Below are positions 1 through 10,192 of a stretch of DNA of 45,000 bases, piece after piece. Below the pieces are notes generated by a model. The model searched no databases. It was not told the origin of the DNA and saw nothing but the letters and a program-made list of their open reading frames with translations. Made by a program: the position numbers and the translations under genes. Every line of letters starts with the position of its first letter. Position 1 is the stretch's first letter. This stretch comes from Glandiceps talaboti (Eukaryota > Hemichordata > Enteropneusta > Spengelidae), in NCBI RefSeq assembly GCF_964340395.1, contig NC_135567.1, positions 21,070,306-21,115,305 on the forward strand, read 5' to 3'.

Positions 1-340
1 TGCAATGTATAACATGATTAAGATATAGCAACCATCATGTGCAATATGGAATAACATGATTAAGATCTATATGACTGCAGCAATAACATAGCAACCATCA
101 TGTGCAATGTGGAATAACATGATTAAGATCTATGACTGTGCAGCAATAACATAGCAACCATCATGTACAATGTGGAATAACATGATTAAGATCTATGACT
201 GTGCAGCAGTAACATAGCAACCATCATGTACAATGTGGAATAACATGATTAAGATCTATGACTGTGCAGTAATAACATAGCAACCATCATGTGCAATGTG
301 GAATAGCATGATTAAGATCTATGACTGTGCAGCAATTTAA
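1..340. repeat. 63-bp minisatellite, ~5 units
   Basis: The motif aacatgattaagat recurs at 11, 53, 116, 179 and 242, with a variant at 305. Spacing is 63 bp after a shorter first unit. It lies in the intron before exon 1 and is cut by the window edge. An AAAC run follows at about 373-402. Confidence 0.95.
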
Positions 341-486
341 ACCTATAGTTGTAGCTGGATTGTTATTTTTTAAATAAACAAACAAACAAACAAACAAACA
401 AGCAATTGAAAATCGTTAAACTACTATATAGTAAATATGCTGTCTAGTATTTCATTAACTGATAATTTTTTTCTGTGTTATCTCAG

Positions 487-660
487 CTGGAATTGGTTGT
501 GCTGGTGGTGAATGTCAGTGTTCTCAGATTGATGGTCAACAACATACCGATGAAGGCTTAATAATTGATGATAATTCATTGCCAATTAGTAAAGTCGAAC
601 TGCCTGCAGCTGATCAGGGGTCAACAAGAACATTAAATATTGGTCCTCTAACTTGTTCAG
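487..660 (+). CDS. Exon 1: C-terminal part of first FBG-like (CNTNAP-type) domain
   Basis: Phase 1 at both ends. The reading has a GECQCSQ segment, then D-E-G-L-I, then LPISKVEL, and closes with the motif IGPLTC just before the donor. The pattern Cys-x-Cys, a short acidic loop, 'LP' and 'GPL-C' is the end of the fibrinogen-like domain found in contactin-associated proteins. It lines up with the ends of exon 4 (LLPVSGL, LECG) and exon 8 (CNCD, AGPLICG). The N-terminal part of this copy must lie upstream of the window. Start chosen at the acceptor ttatctcag; donor is TTCAG|gtcagt. Confidence 0.8.
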
Positions 661-729
661 GTCAGTCACTTTTCATTTGAAATGAAAACATATCTAACAT
701 TCATTAAGCAATCTTATCAATATCAAGTA

Positions 730-1006
<277 letters not shown>

Positions 1007-1032
1007 AATGACTCCTATATTCATATTCTTAG

Positions 1033-1190
1033 GCTTGTTTCGTAATTGCCATGAGATTCTCTTGGCTGGACAGACCTACAATCCAAACCTTGATAATAAG
1101 TATGCTATTGATCCTGATCAGGGAGGAGATTTGTTACCGTTTTCAGTCTATTGTGACTTCGTATCAAATCCTGGGATAGGTATATCCAAG
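1033..1190 (+). CDS. Exon 2: N-terminal part of second FBG-like domain
   Basis: Enters in phase 1 and leaves in phase 0. The reading starts GLFRNCHEIL, then has Y-x-I-D-P-D and ends SVYCDF followed by GISK. This is the fibrinogen-domain opening: first Cys, 'Y-x-I-x-P-D', then 'V-Y-C-D'. Acceptor is attcttag. The donor is CCAAG|gtaaga. A second copy of the last bases plus donor lies 99 bp downstream in the same open frame (see the repeat entry and findings), so the exon end may vary. Confidence 0.8.
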
Positions 1191-1570
1191 GTAAGAATCA
1201 TATATCAATCACATGTCTACAATTCAAATAATTTTATAGGTTTTGTTTTCATTTTAATGTGTCATTATCTCTGTACATGTATATCCAAGGTAAGAATCAC
1301 ACAACTATCACATGACTATCACATGACTATCACATGACAATCATAGTTTCAATTACAAATACTTACTTTGGAACCGTTATCATTTGGATAAATATATTCT
1401 ATAGACTACTATTTATGATATATTCAAATTAAGAATCACATGTGTATCACATGTCCATCACATGACTATCACATGTTTCCATTACAAATACTTATTCTGG
1501 CACTGTCATTTCTGTATATCTATAGATAGTTACTATCTATGATATATTCATGGTAAGAATCCCATGAATA
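1179..1570 (+). repeat. Decayed tandem copies of the exon 2 donor region
   Basis: The exon end tatatccaag plus donor gtaagaatca appears at the true exon end (1191) and again at 1290, 99 bp later. Weaker copies (taagaatcac near 1430, ggtaagaatccc near 1553) follow. All are followed by runs of 'atcacatg' words. The first two are near-perfect and in the same frame. Confidence 0.75.
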
Positions 1571-1585
1571 TCATATGGTTATATC

Positions 1586-1800
1586 CTACCACCACCACCA
1601 TTTATATCACCACCATTTCTTTCACCACCATTTCTATCACCACCATTTCTATCACCACCGTTTCCATCACCACCATTTCTATCACCACCATTTCCATCAC
1701 CACCATTTCCATCGCCACCATTTCCATCGCCACCATTTCTATCACCACCATTTCCATCACCACCATTTCTATCACCACCACTTACACCAGTACTACCTCT
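1586..1800. repeat. 15-bp minisatellite (ATC ACC ACC ATT TCT type)
   Basis: About 13 units of tttctatcaccacca with C/T and G/A changes. It grades into the ACC-rich tract that follows. Confidence 0.93.
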
Positions 1801-2403
1801 CCTAAAATGTCCACCACCATTACCACCATCACCACCACCACCACCACCACCATTGTCACCGCCCCGCCATGCCACCACACCACCATCAGCACTATAGTGG
1901 TATACTACCATAAGTGCTGCCACTATCACCACAAATACCATCACCACCATTACCACCATTACCACCACCATCACTGTTGCTGCATATGCCACCACCTCTG
2001 CCATGCCACCACACCACCACCAGCACTATAGTAGTATATTACCACAAGTGCTACCACTATCACCACCACTGCTGCCACCATCACCACCACTGCTGCCACC
2101 ATTGCCACCATCACCACCACTGCCGCCACCATAACCACCACTGCCACCACCATTGCCACCATCACCACCACTGCCGCCACCATCACCACCACTGCCACCA
2201 CCATCACCACCACTGCCACCACCATCACCACCACTGCTGCCACCATTGCCACCATCACCACCACTGCCGCCACCATAACCACCACTGCCGCCACCATTGC
2301 CACGGTCACCACCACTGCCAACACCATCACCACCACTGCCACCACCATCACCACCACTGCCGCCACCATCACCACCACTGCCACCACCATAACCAACACC
2401 ACA
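1801..2403. repeat. ACC/CCACCAT-rich low-complexity tract with a nested duplication
   Basis: Six hundred bases of ACC-type trinucleotides. A block containing agcactatagtggtat near 1887 recurs near 2022 (agcactatagtagtat), showing a ~135-bp duplication inside it. Open frames on both strands (polyHis, polyVal/Gly) are artefacts of composition. Confidence 0.95.
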
Positions 2404-2496
2404 ATTTACAACAAACTCAGATTGATTCATTGTTATTGATACATCATTACTTGTAGTAAATGTCAAATAACTAGTCTAGTATTTCTTTACGTCCAG

Positions 2497-2619
2497 GTTA
2501 CCCTTACCAGTGACTATTTAATGACAGTTACATCTGATGCAAATGTAGCAGTGATGTATGAAATGGCTAACTATGACCAGGTTCATTCTCTTGCCTTGAC
2601 CTCACAATTCTGTAAACAG
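2497..2619 (+). CDS. Exon 3: middle part of second FBG-like domain
   Basis: Forty-one codons, phase 0 at both ends. The reading starts VTLTSDYLM and ends LALTSQFCKQ. The ending matches the stretch in CNTNAP-type domains where a hydrophobic helix precedes 'S-x-x-C-x-Q' and the next exon continues with an aromatic residue, x, Cys (here PLKFQC). The acceptor follows a pyrimidine-rich tract (tttctttacgtccag); donor is AACAG|gtaaag. Taken alone this exon would be hard to identify. Confidence comes from phase, position and the join to exon 4. Confidence 0.72.
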
Positions 2620-2995
2620 GTAAAGTCTATTTTCTGTCAATCAATATTTCACCAGGTGAGACATATTGGAGATTTTCACACATTGCGTTTATCAGCTATG
2701 ACTCCCTGAACAATTTAACAATGAGCCATTTAGAACAAATAATATGGCATATATACGCTACGTCACTGGTTCTTCTGTGTTCAAAATATGAGTCCAAATG
2801 TTTAAAATTTCTATTACTTCCCAGATTTTTCTTTGATATGACTGGCACCGGTATAATTATTTCATTCTCCAATAATTTTCTTCATTCAGCCAGAAAATCC
2901 TTGTGACCTAAGGGTTGTCACTATGAGTCTATCGATTCATTGTGACAAAGACCCATTCAGTCAATCACTCACCAATATATCTTTGTATGTTATGC
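2620..2995. other. Intron 3 first part: no recognisable feature
   Basis: AT-rich sequence with short chance open frames of 60 codons. No domain, repeat or RNA gene seen. Confidence 0.6.
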
Positions 2996-3172
2996 ATATT
3001 ATGGCCATCATTCGTACCTGTTACGATATGAGTATTTTCATTACATATTATGGCCATCATTCGTACCTGTTACGATATGAGTATTTTCATTACATATTAT
3101 GGCCATCATTCGTACCTGTTACGATATGAGTATTTTCATTACATGTTATGGCCATCGTTTGTTTTTACTTAC
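2996..3172. repeat. 49-bp minisatellite, ~3.5 units
   Basis: The word atggccatcattcgtacc recurs at 3001, 3050 and 3099, with a variant at 3148, exact 49-bp spacing. The last, partial unit runs into the acceptor of the candidate microexon. Confidence 0.95.
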
Positions 3173-3179
3173 ATCACAG

Positions 3180-3203
3180 GAACATTATTTTCAAAATGTA
3201 AAG
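3180..3203 (+). CDS. Candidate 24-nt cassette microexon between exons 3 and 4
   Basis: A good acceptor (tacttacatcacag) and a consensus donor (AAAG|gtaagt) bound 24 nt that read EHYFQNVK in phase 0, which fits the 0-phase exons on either side. The following intron would be only 48 nt long and is itself open in frame. Skipping the segment joins C-K-Q directly to PLKFQC, which is what the domain family leads one to expect. If real, this is therefore probably an alternative insertion near a cysteine rather than a constitutive exon. No transcript evidence is available. Confidence 0.3.
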
Positions 3204-3251
3204 GTAAGTAAATCTTTGGGTAAAATAAGTCTCTTTCCACTATTTTTTCAG

Positions 3252-3594
3252 CCATTGAAATTCCAGTGTGAGGGAGCTCGTCTTATTGGTGAAAACAACC
3301 ACTTACTTGGCAAGTTTAAAGCCTACACTGGACAAGCCATTGCTGCCTGGGCAGGTGCAGAGTCCCATGTTGAAAGTGGTTTTACTGGATGTACATGTGA
3401 GTTGATAGGATCCTGCCCACGTGACAACTACTGTCATTGTGATGGACAATATGATGAATTAGACCATGATAGTGGGTTGGTTACTGACATCGATCTGCTT
3501 CCGGTTTCTGGATTGCATTTTGGAGATGTATTAGGAAGTACAGGTCATGCTACAGCTGCTGTTGGAGATTTAGAGTGTGGACCCAGCATATTTG
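3252..3594 (+). CDS. Exon 4: C-terminal half of second FBG-like domain
   Basis: The longest exon in the window: 114 codons plus one base, entering phase 0 and leaving phase 1. It starts PLKFQCEGARL, has the aromatic A-A-W-A-G stretch, then Cys-rich GCTCELIGSCP and NYCHCDGQ, then LLPVSG and DLECGPS. This covers in one exon what copy three splits over exons 7 and 8. That difference points to intron loss here or gain there after the duplication. Acceptor cttatttttt-type tract ending cag; donor TTTG|gtaagg. Confidence 0.85.
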
Positions 3595-3644
3595 GTAAGG
3601 AAATCTTCACCTTTGATGTATTCAACCTCACAAATTATCTTTAC

Positions 3645-5090
3645 CATTCAGTCGTACACATACAGACACAAGACACATGTACTGCTGCTAAGTAGACTTG
3701 TACATTTAGTCGTACACATACAGACACAAGACACATGTACTGCTGCTAAGTAGACTTGTACATTTAGTTGTACACATACAGACACACGACACATGTACTG
3801 CTGCTAAGTAGACTTATAGATTCAGTCGTATACATACAGACACAAGACACACGTACTGCTGCTAAGTAGACTTGTATATTTAGTCATACACATACAGACA
3901 CACGACACATATGTACTGCTGCTAAGTAGACTTATACATTCAGTCATACACGTACAGACACAAGACACACGTACTGCTGCTAAGTAGACTTGTACATTTA
4001 GTCGTACACATACAGACACACGACACATGTACTGCTGCTAAGTAGACTTGTACATTTAGTCGTACACATACAGACACGACACATGTACTGCTGCTAAGTA
4101 GACTTATACATTTAGTCGTACACATACAGACACACGACACACGTACTGCTGCTAAGTAGACTTGTACATTTAGTCATACACATACAGACACACGACACAT
4201 GTACTGCTGCTAAGTAGACTTGTACATTTAGTCGTACACATACAGACACACGACACATGTACTGCTGCTAAGTAGACTTGTACATTTAGTCGTACACATA
4301 CAGACACACGACACATGTACTGCTGCTAAGTAGACTTGTACATTTAGTCGTATACACATACAGACACACGACACATGTACTGCTGCTAAGTAGACTTGTA
4401 CATTCAGTCGTACACATACAGACACACGACACATGTACTGCTGCTAAGTAGACTTGTACATTTAGTCGTACACATACAGACACACGACACATGTACTGCT
4501 ACTAAGTAGACTTATACATTCAGTCATACACATACAGACACACGACACATGTACTGCTGCTAAGTAGACTTATACATTCAGTCATACACATACAGACACA
4601 CGACACATGTACTGCTGCTAAGTAGACTTGTACATTTAGTCATACACGTACAGACACAGGACACATGTACTGCTGCTAAGTAGACTTATACATTCAGTTG
4701 TACACATACAGACACAGGACACATGTACTGCTGCTAAGTAGACTTGTACATTTAGTCGTACACATACAGACACACGACACATGTACTGCTGCTAAGTAGA
4801 CTTATAGATTCAGTTGTACACATACAGACACACGACACATGTACTGCTGCTAAGTAGACTTATAGATTCAGTTGTACACATACAGACACATGACACATGT
4901 ACTGCTGCTAAGTAGACTTGTACATTTAGTCATACACATACAGACACATGACACATGTACTGCTGCTAAGTAGACTTGTACATTTAGTCATACACATACA
5001 GACACACGACACATGTACTGCTGCTAAGTAGACTTGTACATTTAGTCATACACATACAGACACAAGACACATGTACTGCTGCTAAGTACT
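3645..5090. repeat. 58-bp minisatellite, ~25 units
   Basis: Each unit holds acacatacagacacacgaca, then tgtactgctgctaagtaga. Units differ by single bases (cg/tg/ag) and few indels. It starts about 50 bp after the exon 4 donor but does not include exon sequence. The following 240 bp (5091-5329) shows nothing. Confidence 0.97.
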
Positions 5091-5329
5091 AAGTCTTTAT
5101 TAGAAGTAAAAAGTATTAACTAAAGTGATCATGTGACATATAGATATGTTGGTATAGGTTAAACCATTATACAATGGGGTATACATGGCAACACATACTA
5201 TCTTCTGATTGTTTACAGTGATATACAATCTTGTTAATCTTTGGCTGCAATATTTACATTGTTGTGAATGTTACAAATAAATATAAACTTGGCACTGCAT
5301 TAAAATCCCTTTTATCTTTCATCCTGAGT

Positions 5330-5878
5330 CTGTGGGTTCTTCAGGATGTGACTTCACACCTGATTTATGAGTTCTTCAGGATGTGACTTCACATCTGATC
5401 TATAAGTTCTTCAGGATGTGACTTCACATCTGATCTATAAGTTCTTCAGGATGTGACTTCACATCTGATCTATGAGTTCTTCAGGATGTGACTTCACACC
5501 TGATCTATAAGTTCTTCAGGATGTGACTTCACACCTGATCTATAAGTTCTTCAGGATGTGACTTCACACATGATCTATAAGTTCTTCAGGATGTGACTTC
5601 ACACCTGATCTATAAGTTCTTCAGGATGTGACTTCACTCCTGATCTGTGAGTTAATTCTTCAGGATGTGACTTCACACCTGATTTATGAGTTCTTCAGGA
5701 TATGACTTTACTCTTGATCTGTGAGTTCTTCAGGATGTGACTTCACACCTGATCTATGAGTTCTTCAGGATGTGACTTCACACCTGATCTATAAGTTCTT
5801 CAGGATGTGACTTCACTCCTGATCTGTGAGTTCTTCAGGATATGACTTCACTCTTGATCTGTGAGTTCTTCAGCCTGT
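5330..5878. repeat. 35-bp minisatellite, ~15 units
   Basis: Units read gttcttcaggatgtgacttc plus a variable cacctgatctata part. Decay increases towards the right end, with tat/tgt and cac/ctc changes. Confidence 0.96.
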
Positions 5879-5965
5879 GTCTCTGTATGGAGATGGTTGT
5901 ATTTTTCTGATTGATAGGGCTTCTTTGATTCCCATGACAAATCAGTCCGGTTTAATTTCTATGAA

Positions 5966-6008
5966 AAGTTATATACTGTGATATGGATCACATAGTGGCA
6001 GGAAAAGA
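5966..6008 (+). repeat. Isolated copy of the exon 5 39-bp unit upstream of the exon 5 acceptor
   Basis: The segment from tatactgtgatatggatc to ggcaggaaaag is identical to the repeated exon 5 end over more than 30 bases, yet sits before the acceptor, in intron 4. A (TTG)n run (6016-6063) separates it from the exon. Confidence 0.9.
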
Positions 6009-6018
6009 TGTGGATGTT

Positions 6019-6063
<45 letters not shown>

Positions 6064-6098
6064 AACAGCTCAGTATGTTTGTTTTAATGTTTCTGTAG

Positions 6099-6227
6099 AC
6101 CTTCCATTTACATGTGAAGAAGCCTTCAAGTCAGGTTACCCAAGTGGTGAGACTCTTATCTGGCCTGATCCGACTTTGGACCCATTCCTTGTGTACTGTG
6201 ATATGGATCACATAGTGGCAGGAAAAG
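6099..6227 (+). CDS. Exon 5: N-terminal part of third FBG-like domain, with a 22-fold repeated 3' end
   Basis: Phase 1 at both ends if the first donor is used. The reading starts DLPFTCEEAFKSGYPSG, then IWPDP, and ends FLVYCDMDHIVAGK. This is the classic fibrinogen-domain opening (Cys, 'S-G-x-x-x-x-W/I-P-D', then 'VYCDM'). Splicing at 6228 to exon 6 gives AGK-GITII, which fits the family. The last 39 bases with the donor are repeated in tandem beyond this point. The next 15 donors are in frame, so longer forms of the exon (up to 6812-6814) are possible on paper. A (TTG)n tract lies just upstream of the acceptor. Confidence 0.85.
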
Positions 6228-7053
6228 GTATGTACTGTGATATGGATCACATAGTGGCAGGAAAAGGTATGTACTGTGATATGGATCACATAGTGGCAGG
6301 AAAAGGTATGTATTGTGATATGGATCACATTGTGGCAGGAACAGGTATGTATTGTGATATGGATCACATTGTGGCAGGAAAAGGTATGTACTGTGATATG
6401 GATCACATAGTGGCAGGAAAAGGTATGTATTGTGATATGGATCACATAGTGGCAGGAAAAGGTATGTACTGTGATATGGATCACATAGTGGCAGGAAAAG
6501 GTATGTATTGTGATATGGATCACATAGTGACAGGAAAAGGTATGTATTGTGATATGGATCACATAGTGACAGGAAAAGGTATGTGCTGTGATATGGATCA
6601 CATAGTGGCAGGAAAAGGTATGTACTGTGATATGGATCACATAGTGGCAGGAAAAGGTATGTATTGTGATATGGATCACATAGTGGCAGGAAAAGGTGTG
6701 TACTGTGATATGGATCACATAGTGGCAGGAAAAGGTATGTACTGTGATATGGATCACATTGTGACAGGAAAAGGTATGTGCTGTGATATGGATCACATAG
6801 TGGCAGGAAAAGGTAACTATGTACTGTGATATGGATCACATAGTGGCAGGAAAAGGTATGTATTGTGATATGGATCACATAGTGGCAGGAAAAGGTATGT
6901 ACTGTGATATGGATCACATAGTGACAGGAAAAGGTATGTACTGTGATATGGATCACATAGTGGCAGGAAAAGGTATGTACTGTGATATGGATCACATAGT
7001 GGCAGGAAAAGGTATGTACTGTGATATAGATCATATAGTGGCAGGAAAAGGTA
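6191..7053 (+). repeat. 39-bp exon/donor-spanning array, 22 units
   Basis: Unit encodes GMYCDMDHIVAGK, the last 13 codons of exon 5, and each unit junction is aaaag|gtatgt, a usable donor. Units 1-16 stay in one open frame. A 4-bp insertion after unit 16 (ggtaactatg) shifts the frame to a stop. Units 17-22 are again clean. Variation is low: Ala/Thr before the last Gly-Lys, Tyr/Cys after Met, and one Lys to Thr. Confidence 0.97.
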
Positions 7054-7124
7054 GGTTACACAATCAGGTTCTCAGTATTTAAACAGTTATGCACAGAGTA
7101 TTTTTCAATGTGTGATCAGGCACT

Positions 7125-7345
7125 GGTAGTATTCCTTGTATACTGTAACATGGGTAATATAGCAGCAGGAAAAGATAGGTCAGATATTCACGGACATATT
7201 CCCAGCAAACAGATCCAAAATATTTAAACACTTATGCACAGTTTATCTTCCAATCCATATATGGGAGAGGTTGGGGGATATTAGAAGAACTCCAAATTCA
7301 GTCGTTGTGTCCTTAGACATGGATATCATTGTAACAGGAAAAAAG
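7125..7345 (+). repeat. Two decayed relics of the exon 5 end
   Basis: attccttgtatactgtaaca followed by atgggtaatatagcagcagg (from about 7130) and gacatggatatcattgtaac (7317) resemble the exon 5 end, including the 'FLVYC' bases in the first. They lie outside the homogeneous array, as older edge copies. Confidence 0.75.
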
Positions 7346-7483
7346 ATTGTAATGCATGATATTTGATTAGTTATGTAGAGTTTATCTTGTAAAAAGTTAT
7401 GTTTAAAAGAAACCTAAGGTTGAATGAATTTATTTGCATATGTAATAAGACTGTCAGGTACATTGTAGAGAATATAGAAAATA

Positions 7484-7567
7484 TTGATGAATTTTCAGGG
7501 TGTTGATTCATCACGTCGTTGTTGCACGTTTATTGATGAATTTTCAGGGCGTTGATTCATCACATCA
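7484..7567. repeat. ~49-bp duplication just before exon 6
   Basis: Two copies of attgatgaattttcagg, each followed by gttgattcatcac. Each copy contains tttttcag-like acceptor sequence, about 20-80 bp upstream of the true acceptor. Confidence 0.85.
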
Positions 7568-7586
7568 TTGCACTTTATGTTTGTAG

Positions 7587-7783
7587 GCATTACCATAATA
7601 CATACTGATTCGGAAATACCACGGCCGATTGAACGATCTAGAAAACGAAGTGTTGGTGATAATCCAATAATAATGGCAGTGAACTATTTACAAGCATCTT
7701 ACGCTCAAGTCGAGGCATTGATTGACCATGAAACATCTCGAAGATGCTACATGGCTGTCAAAACAGAATGTGTTTCTACTGAC
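7587..7783 (+). CDS. Exon 6: middle part of third FBG-like domain, with a basic SRKRS motif
   Basis: Enters phase 1 and leaves phase 0, 65 codons plus two bases. It starts GITIIHTDSEIP, the usual strand after 'YCDM', and later has LQASYAQVEALIDHE, then C-Y-M-A-V and EC. The helix with 'Q-V-E-A-L-I' matches the CNTNAP-type domain. Near its start is RSRKRS, which fits the R-x-K/R-R pattern for proprotein convertases. Whether it is cleaved is unknown. Acceptor is tatgtttgtag; donor is CTGAC|gtaagt. Confidence 0.85.
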
Positions 7784-7895
7784 GTAAGTTTCCTTACATT
7801 TTTCAATTCTAGGAATTTTAAAGGTTTCTGTAAATTTCAGAGTAAATTTTGGTTTAAAAAATATCGTTGTCTGGCAAAGTTAAAGAAAAAAATTA

Positions 7896-8698
7896 GGTAT
7901 GGCAATAGATCTATCTTATATATTATTATCCGTTATGTCTAAAATTAGTTATGGCAATAGATCTGTCTTATATATTATTATCCGTTATGTCTAAAATTAG
8001 TTATGGCAATAGATCTATCTTATATATTATTATCTGTTATGTCAATATATCTATCTTATATATTATTATCTGTTATGTCAATAGATCTATCTTATATATT
8101 ATTATCTGTTATGTCAATAGATCTATCTTATATATTATTATCTGTTATGTCAATAGATCTATCTTATATATTATTATCCATTATGTCAATAGATCTATCT
8201 TATATATTATTATCCGTTATGTCAATAGATCTATCTTATATATTATTATCCGTTATGTCAATAGATCTATCTTATATATTATTATCCGTTATGTCAATAG
8301 ATCTATCTTATATATTATTATCCGTTATGTCTATAGATCTATCTTATATATTATTATCTGTTATGTCAATAGATCTATCTTATATATTATTATCCGTTAT
8401 GTCAATAGATCTATCTTATATATTATTATCCGTTATGTCAATAGATCTATCTTATATATTATTATCCGTTATGTCAATAGATCTATCTTATATATTATTA
8501 TCTGTTATGTCTATAGATCTATCTTATATATTATTATCTGTTATGTCTATAGATCTATCTTATATATTATTATCTGTTATGTCAATAGATCTATCTTATA
8601 TATTATTATCTGTTATGTCTATAGATCTATCTTATATATTATTATCCGTTATGTCAATAGATCTATCTTATATATTATTATCCGTTATGTCTATACTG
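7896..8698. repeat. 36-bp minisatellite, ~20 units
   Basis: First two units are 52 bp apart, then 36-bp units with agatctatcttatatatta and a variable attat(c/t)(c/t)gttatgtc. Long open frames through it (SILYIII type) arise because 36 is a multiple of three. Confidence 0.97.
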
Positions 8699-8807
8699 AT
8701 ATGACTAAAACCAGGGACTACCTGCGACGCTTTTAATAAATTTCCTTTCAGTCTCACAGTCTGCAATTGTGGTCCCATTTTTGGCTGAAATCAGTGTACA
8801 CAAATGC

Positions 8808-8810
8808 ACA

Positions 8811-8847
<37 letters not shown>

Positions 8848-8850
8848 GCC

Positions 8851-8881
<31 letters not shown>

Positions 8882-9118
8882 GTCTGTCTGTGTGCCTGCC
8901 TGCCTGTCTGTCTGTCCGTCTGTCTCCATCAGTCTGTCTGTCCATGTCTGTTCATCCATCTGTCCATCTGTCTGTCCATCCATGTGTCCATCTGTCTGTC
9001 TGTCCATCTGTCCATGTGTCTGTCCATGTGTCTGTCCATCCATCTGTCTGTCCATCTGTCCATCCATCTGTCCATCTGTCTGTCCATCCATCTGTCCATC
9101 TGTCTGTCTGTATCAGCC
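8808..9118. repeat. TGTC / CCATCTGT microsatellite
   Basis: Pure TGTC at the left grading into a CCATCTGTCTGT composite on the right. Open frames in several phases are artefacts. Confidence 0.97.
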
Positions 9119-9254
9119 TGTTTTGGCTGTGTTTGTATCTGTCTGTACTTTGTTTATATTCCGTCATTACCACAGTTGTAATGTAGCCAACATGAAGCCA
9201 ATTTAACTGCAATTAGTGACATCATAAAATGTTCACATCATTGTCAATCTACAG

Positions 9255-9379
9255 TTCTATTCCACATGGACCAATAACAATGGTGATATCTTTGATTACT
9301 GGGGAGGTGGTAAAAGGGCAGACCAATGCTCATGTGGAAGAGTGAAAAAGTGTGGTGGTATTCCATATGTGGCTTCAAG
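9255..9379 (+). CDS. Exon 7: YW-GGG segment of third FBG-like domain
   Basis: Enters phase 0 and leaves phase 2 (AG|G). The reading is FYSTWTNNNGDIFDYWGGG, then a Cys-x-Cys pair, and ends KCGGIPYVAS. The 'W...YWGG...C.C' arrangement is the hallmark of the CNTNAP-type fibrinogen domain. Acceptor is caatctacag; donor is TTCAAG|gtaata. The last ~32 exon bases plus donor founded an 11-unit repeat downstream. Any donor beyond the first would run straight into TAA, so the first donor should be the coding one. Confidence 0.87.
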
Positions 9380-9988
9380 GTAATAAATTTATTATTTAAT
9401 AAAATGTGTGGTGGTATTCTATATGTGTATACAAGGTAATAAATTTATTATTTAATAAAATGTGTGGTGGTGTTCTATATGTGTATACAAGGTAATAAAT
9501 TTATTGTTTAATAAAAAGTGTGGTGGTGTTCTATATGTGTATACAAGGTAATAAATTTATTATTTAATAAAAAGTGTGGTGGTATTCTATATGTGTATAC
9601 AAGGTAATAAATGTATTATTTAATAAAATGTGTGGTGGTGTTCTATATGTGTATACAAGGTAATAAATGTATTATTTAATAAAAAGTGTGGTGGTGTTCT
9701 ATATGTGTATACAAGGTAATAAATGTATTATTTAATAAAAAGTGTGGTGGTATTCTATATGTGTATACAAGGTAATAAATTTATTATTTAATAAAATGTG
9801 TGGTGGTATTCTATATGTGTATACAAGGTAATAAATTTATTATTTAATAAAAAGTGTGGTGGTGTTCTATATGTGTATACAAGGTAATAAATGTATTATT
9901 TAATAAAATGTGTGGTGGTGTTCTATATGTGTATACAAGGTAATAAATTTATTGTTTAATAAAAAGTGTGGTGGTATTCTATATGTGT
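9348..9988 (+). repeat. 56-bp exon 7/donor-spanning array, ~11 units
   Basis: The exon 7 end (aagtgtggtggtattc to ttcaag) and the donor with gtaataaatttattatttaa recur every 56 bp (gtaataaat at 9380, 9436, 9492 and on). The intronic copies share tatgtgtatacaag in place of the exon's tatgtggcttcaag. Confidence 0.96.
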
Positions 9989-10007
9989 CTTCACCATAAA
10001 TTCATAG

Positions 10008-10192
10008 GTTAACTTAATCTGTCCATGAAGCTGCTTTAGTTTGCTTAATCTGTATATGAAGCTGCTTTAGTTTGCTCCTCCTGTATATGAAGCTGCAGCA
10101 GTAGCTTTAGTTTGCCTAATCTGTCCATAAAGCTACTTTAGTTTGCCTAATCTGTCCATAAAGCTGCTTTAGTTTGCTTAATCTGTTCATTT
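10008..10192. repeat. ~31-bp minisatellite, ~5-6 units
   Basis: Units hold gctgctttagtttgc plus taatctgt(c/a)(c/t)atgaa, with one insertion (gcagcagta). It ends about 160 bp before exon 8. Confidence 0.9.

Noticed and set aside
1564-2466. PolyHis/Pro and Gly/Val-rich open frames on both strands
   Set aside because: ACC-type trinucleotide composition; several frames are open together and none has splice support.
7951-8736. Plus-strand open frames of 233-261 codons
   Set aside because: Pure products of the 36-bp array in intron 6; two overlapping phases are open at once.
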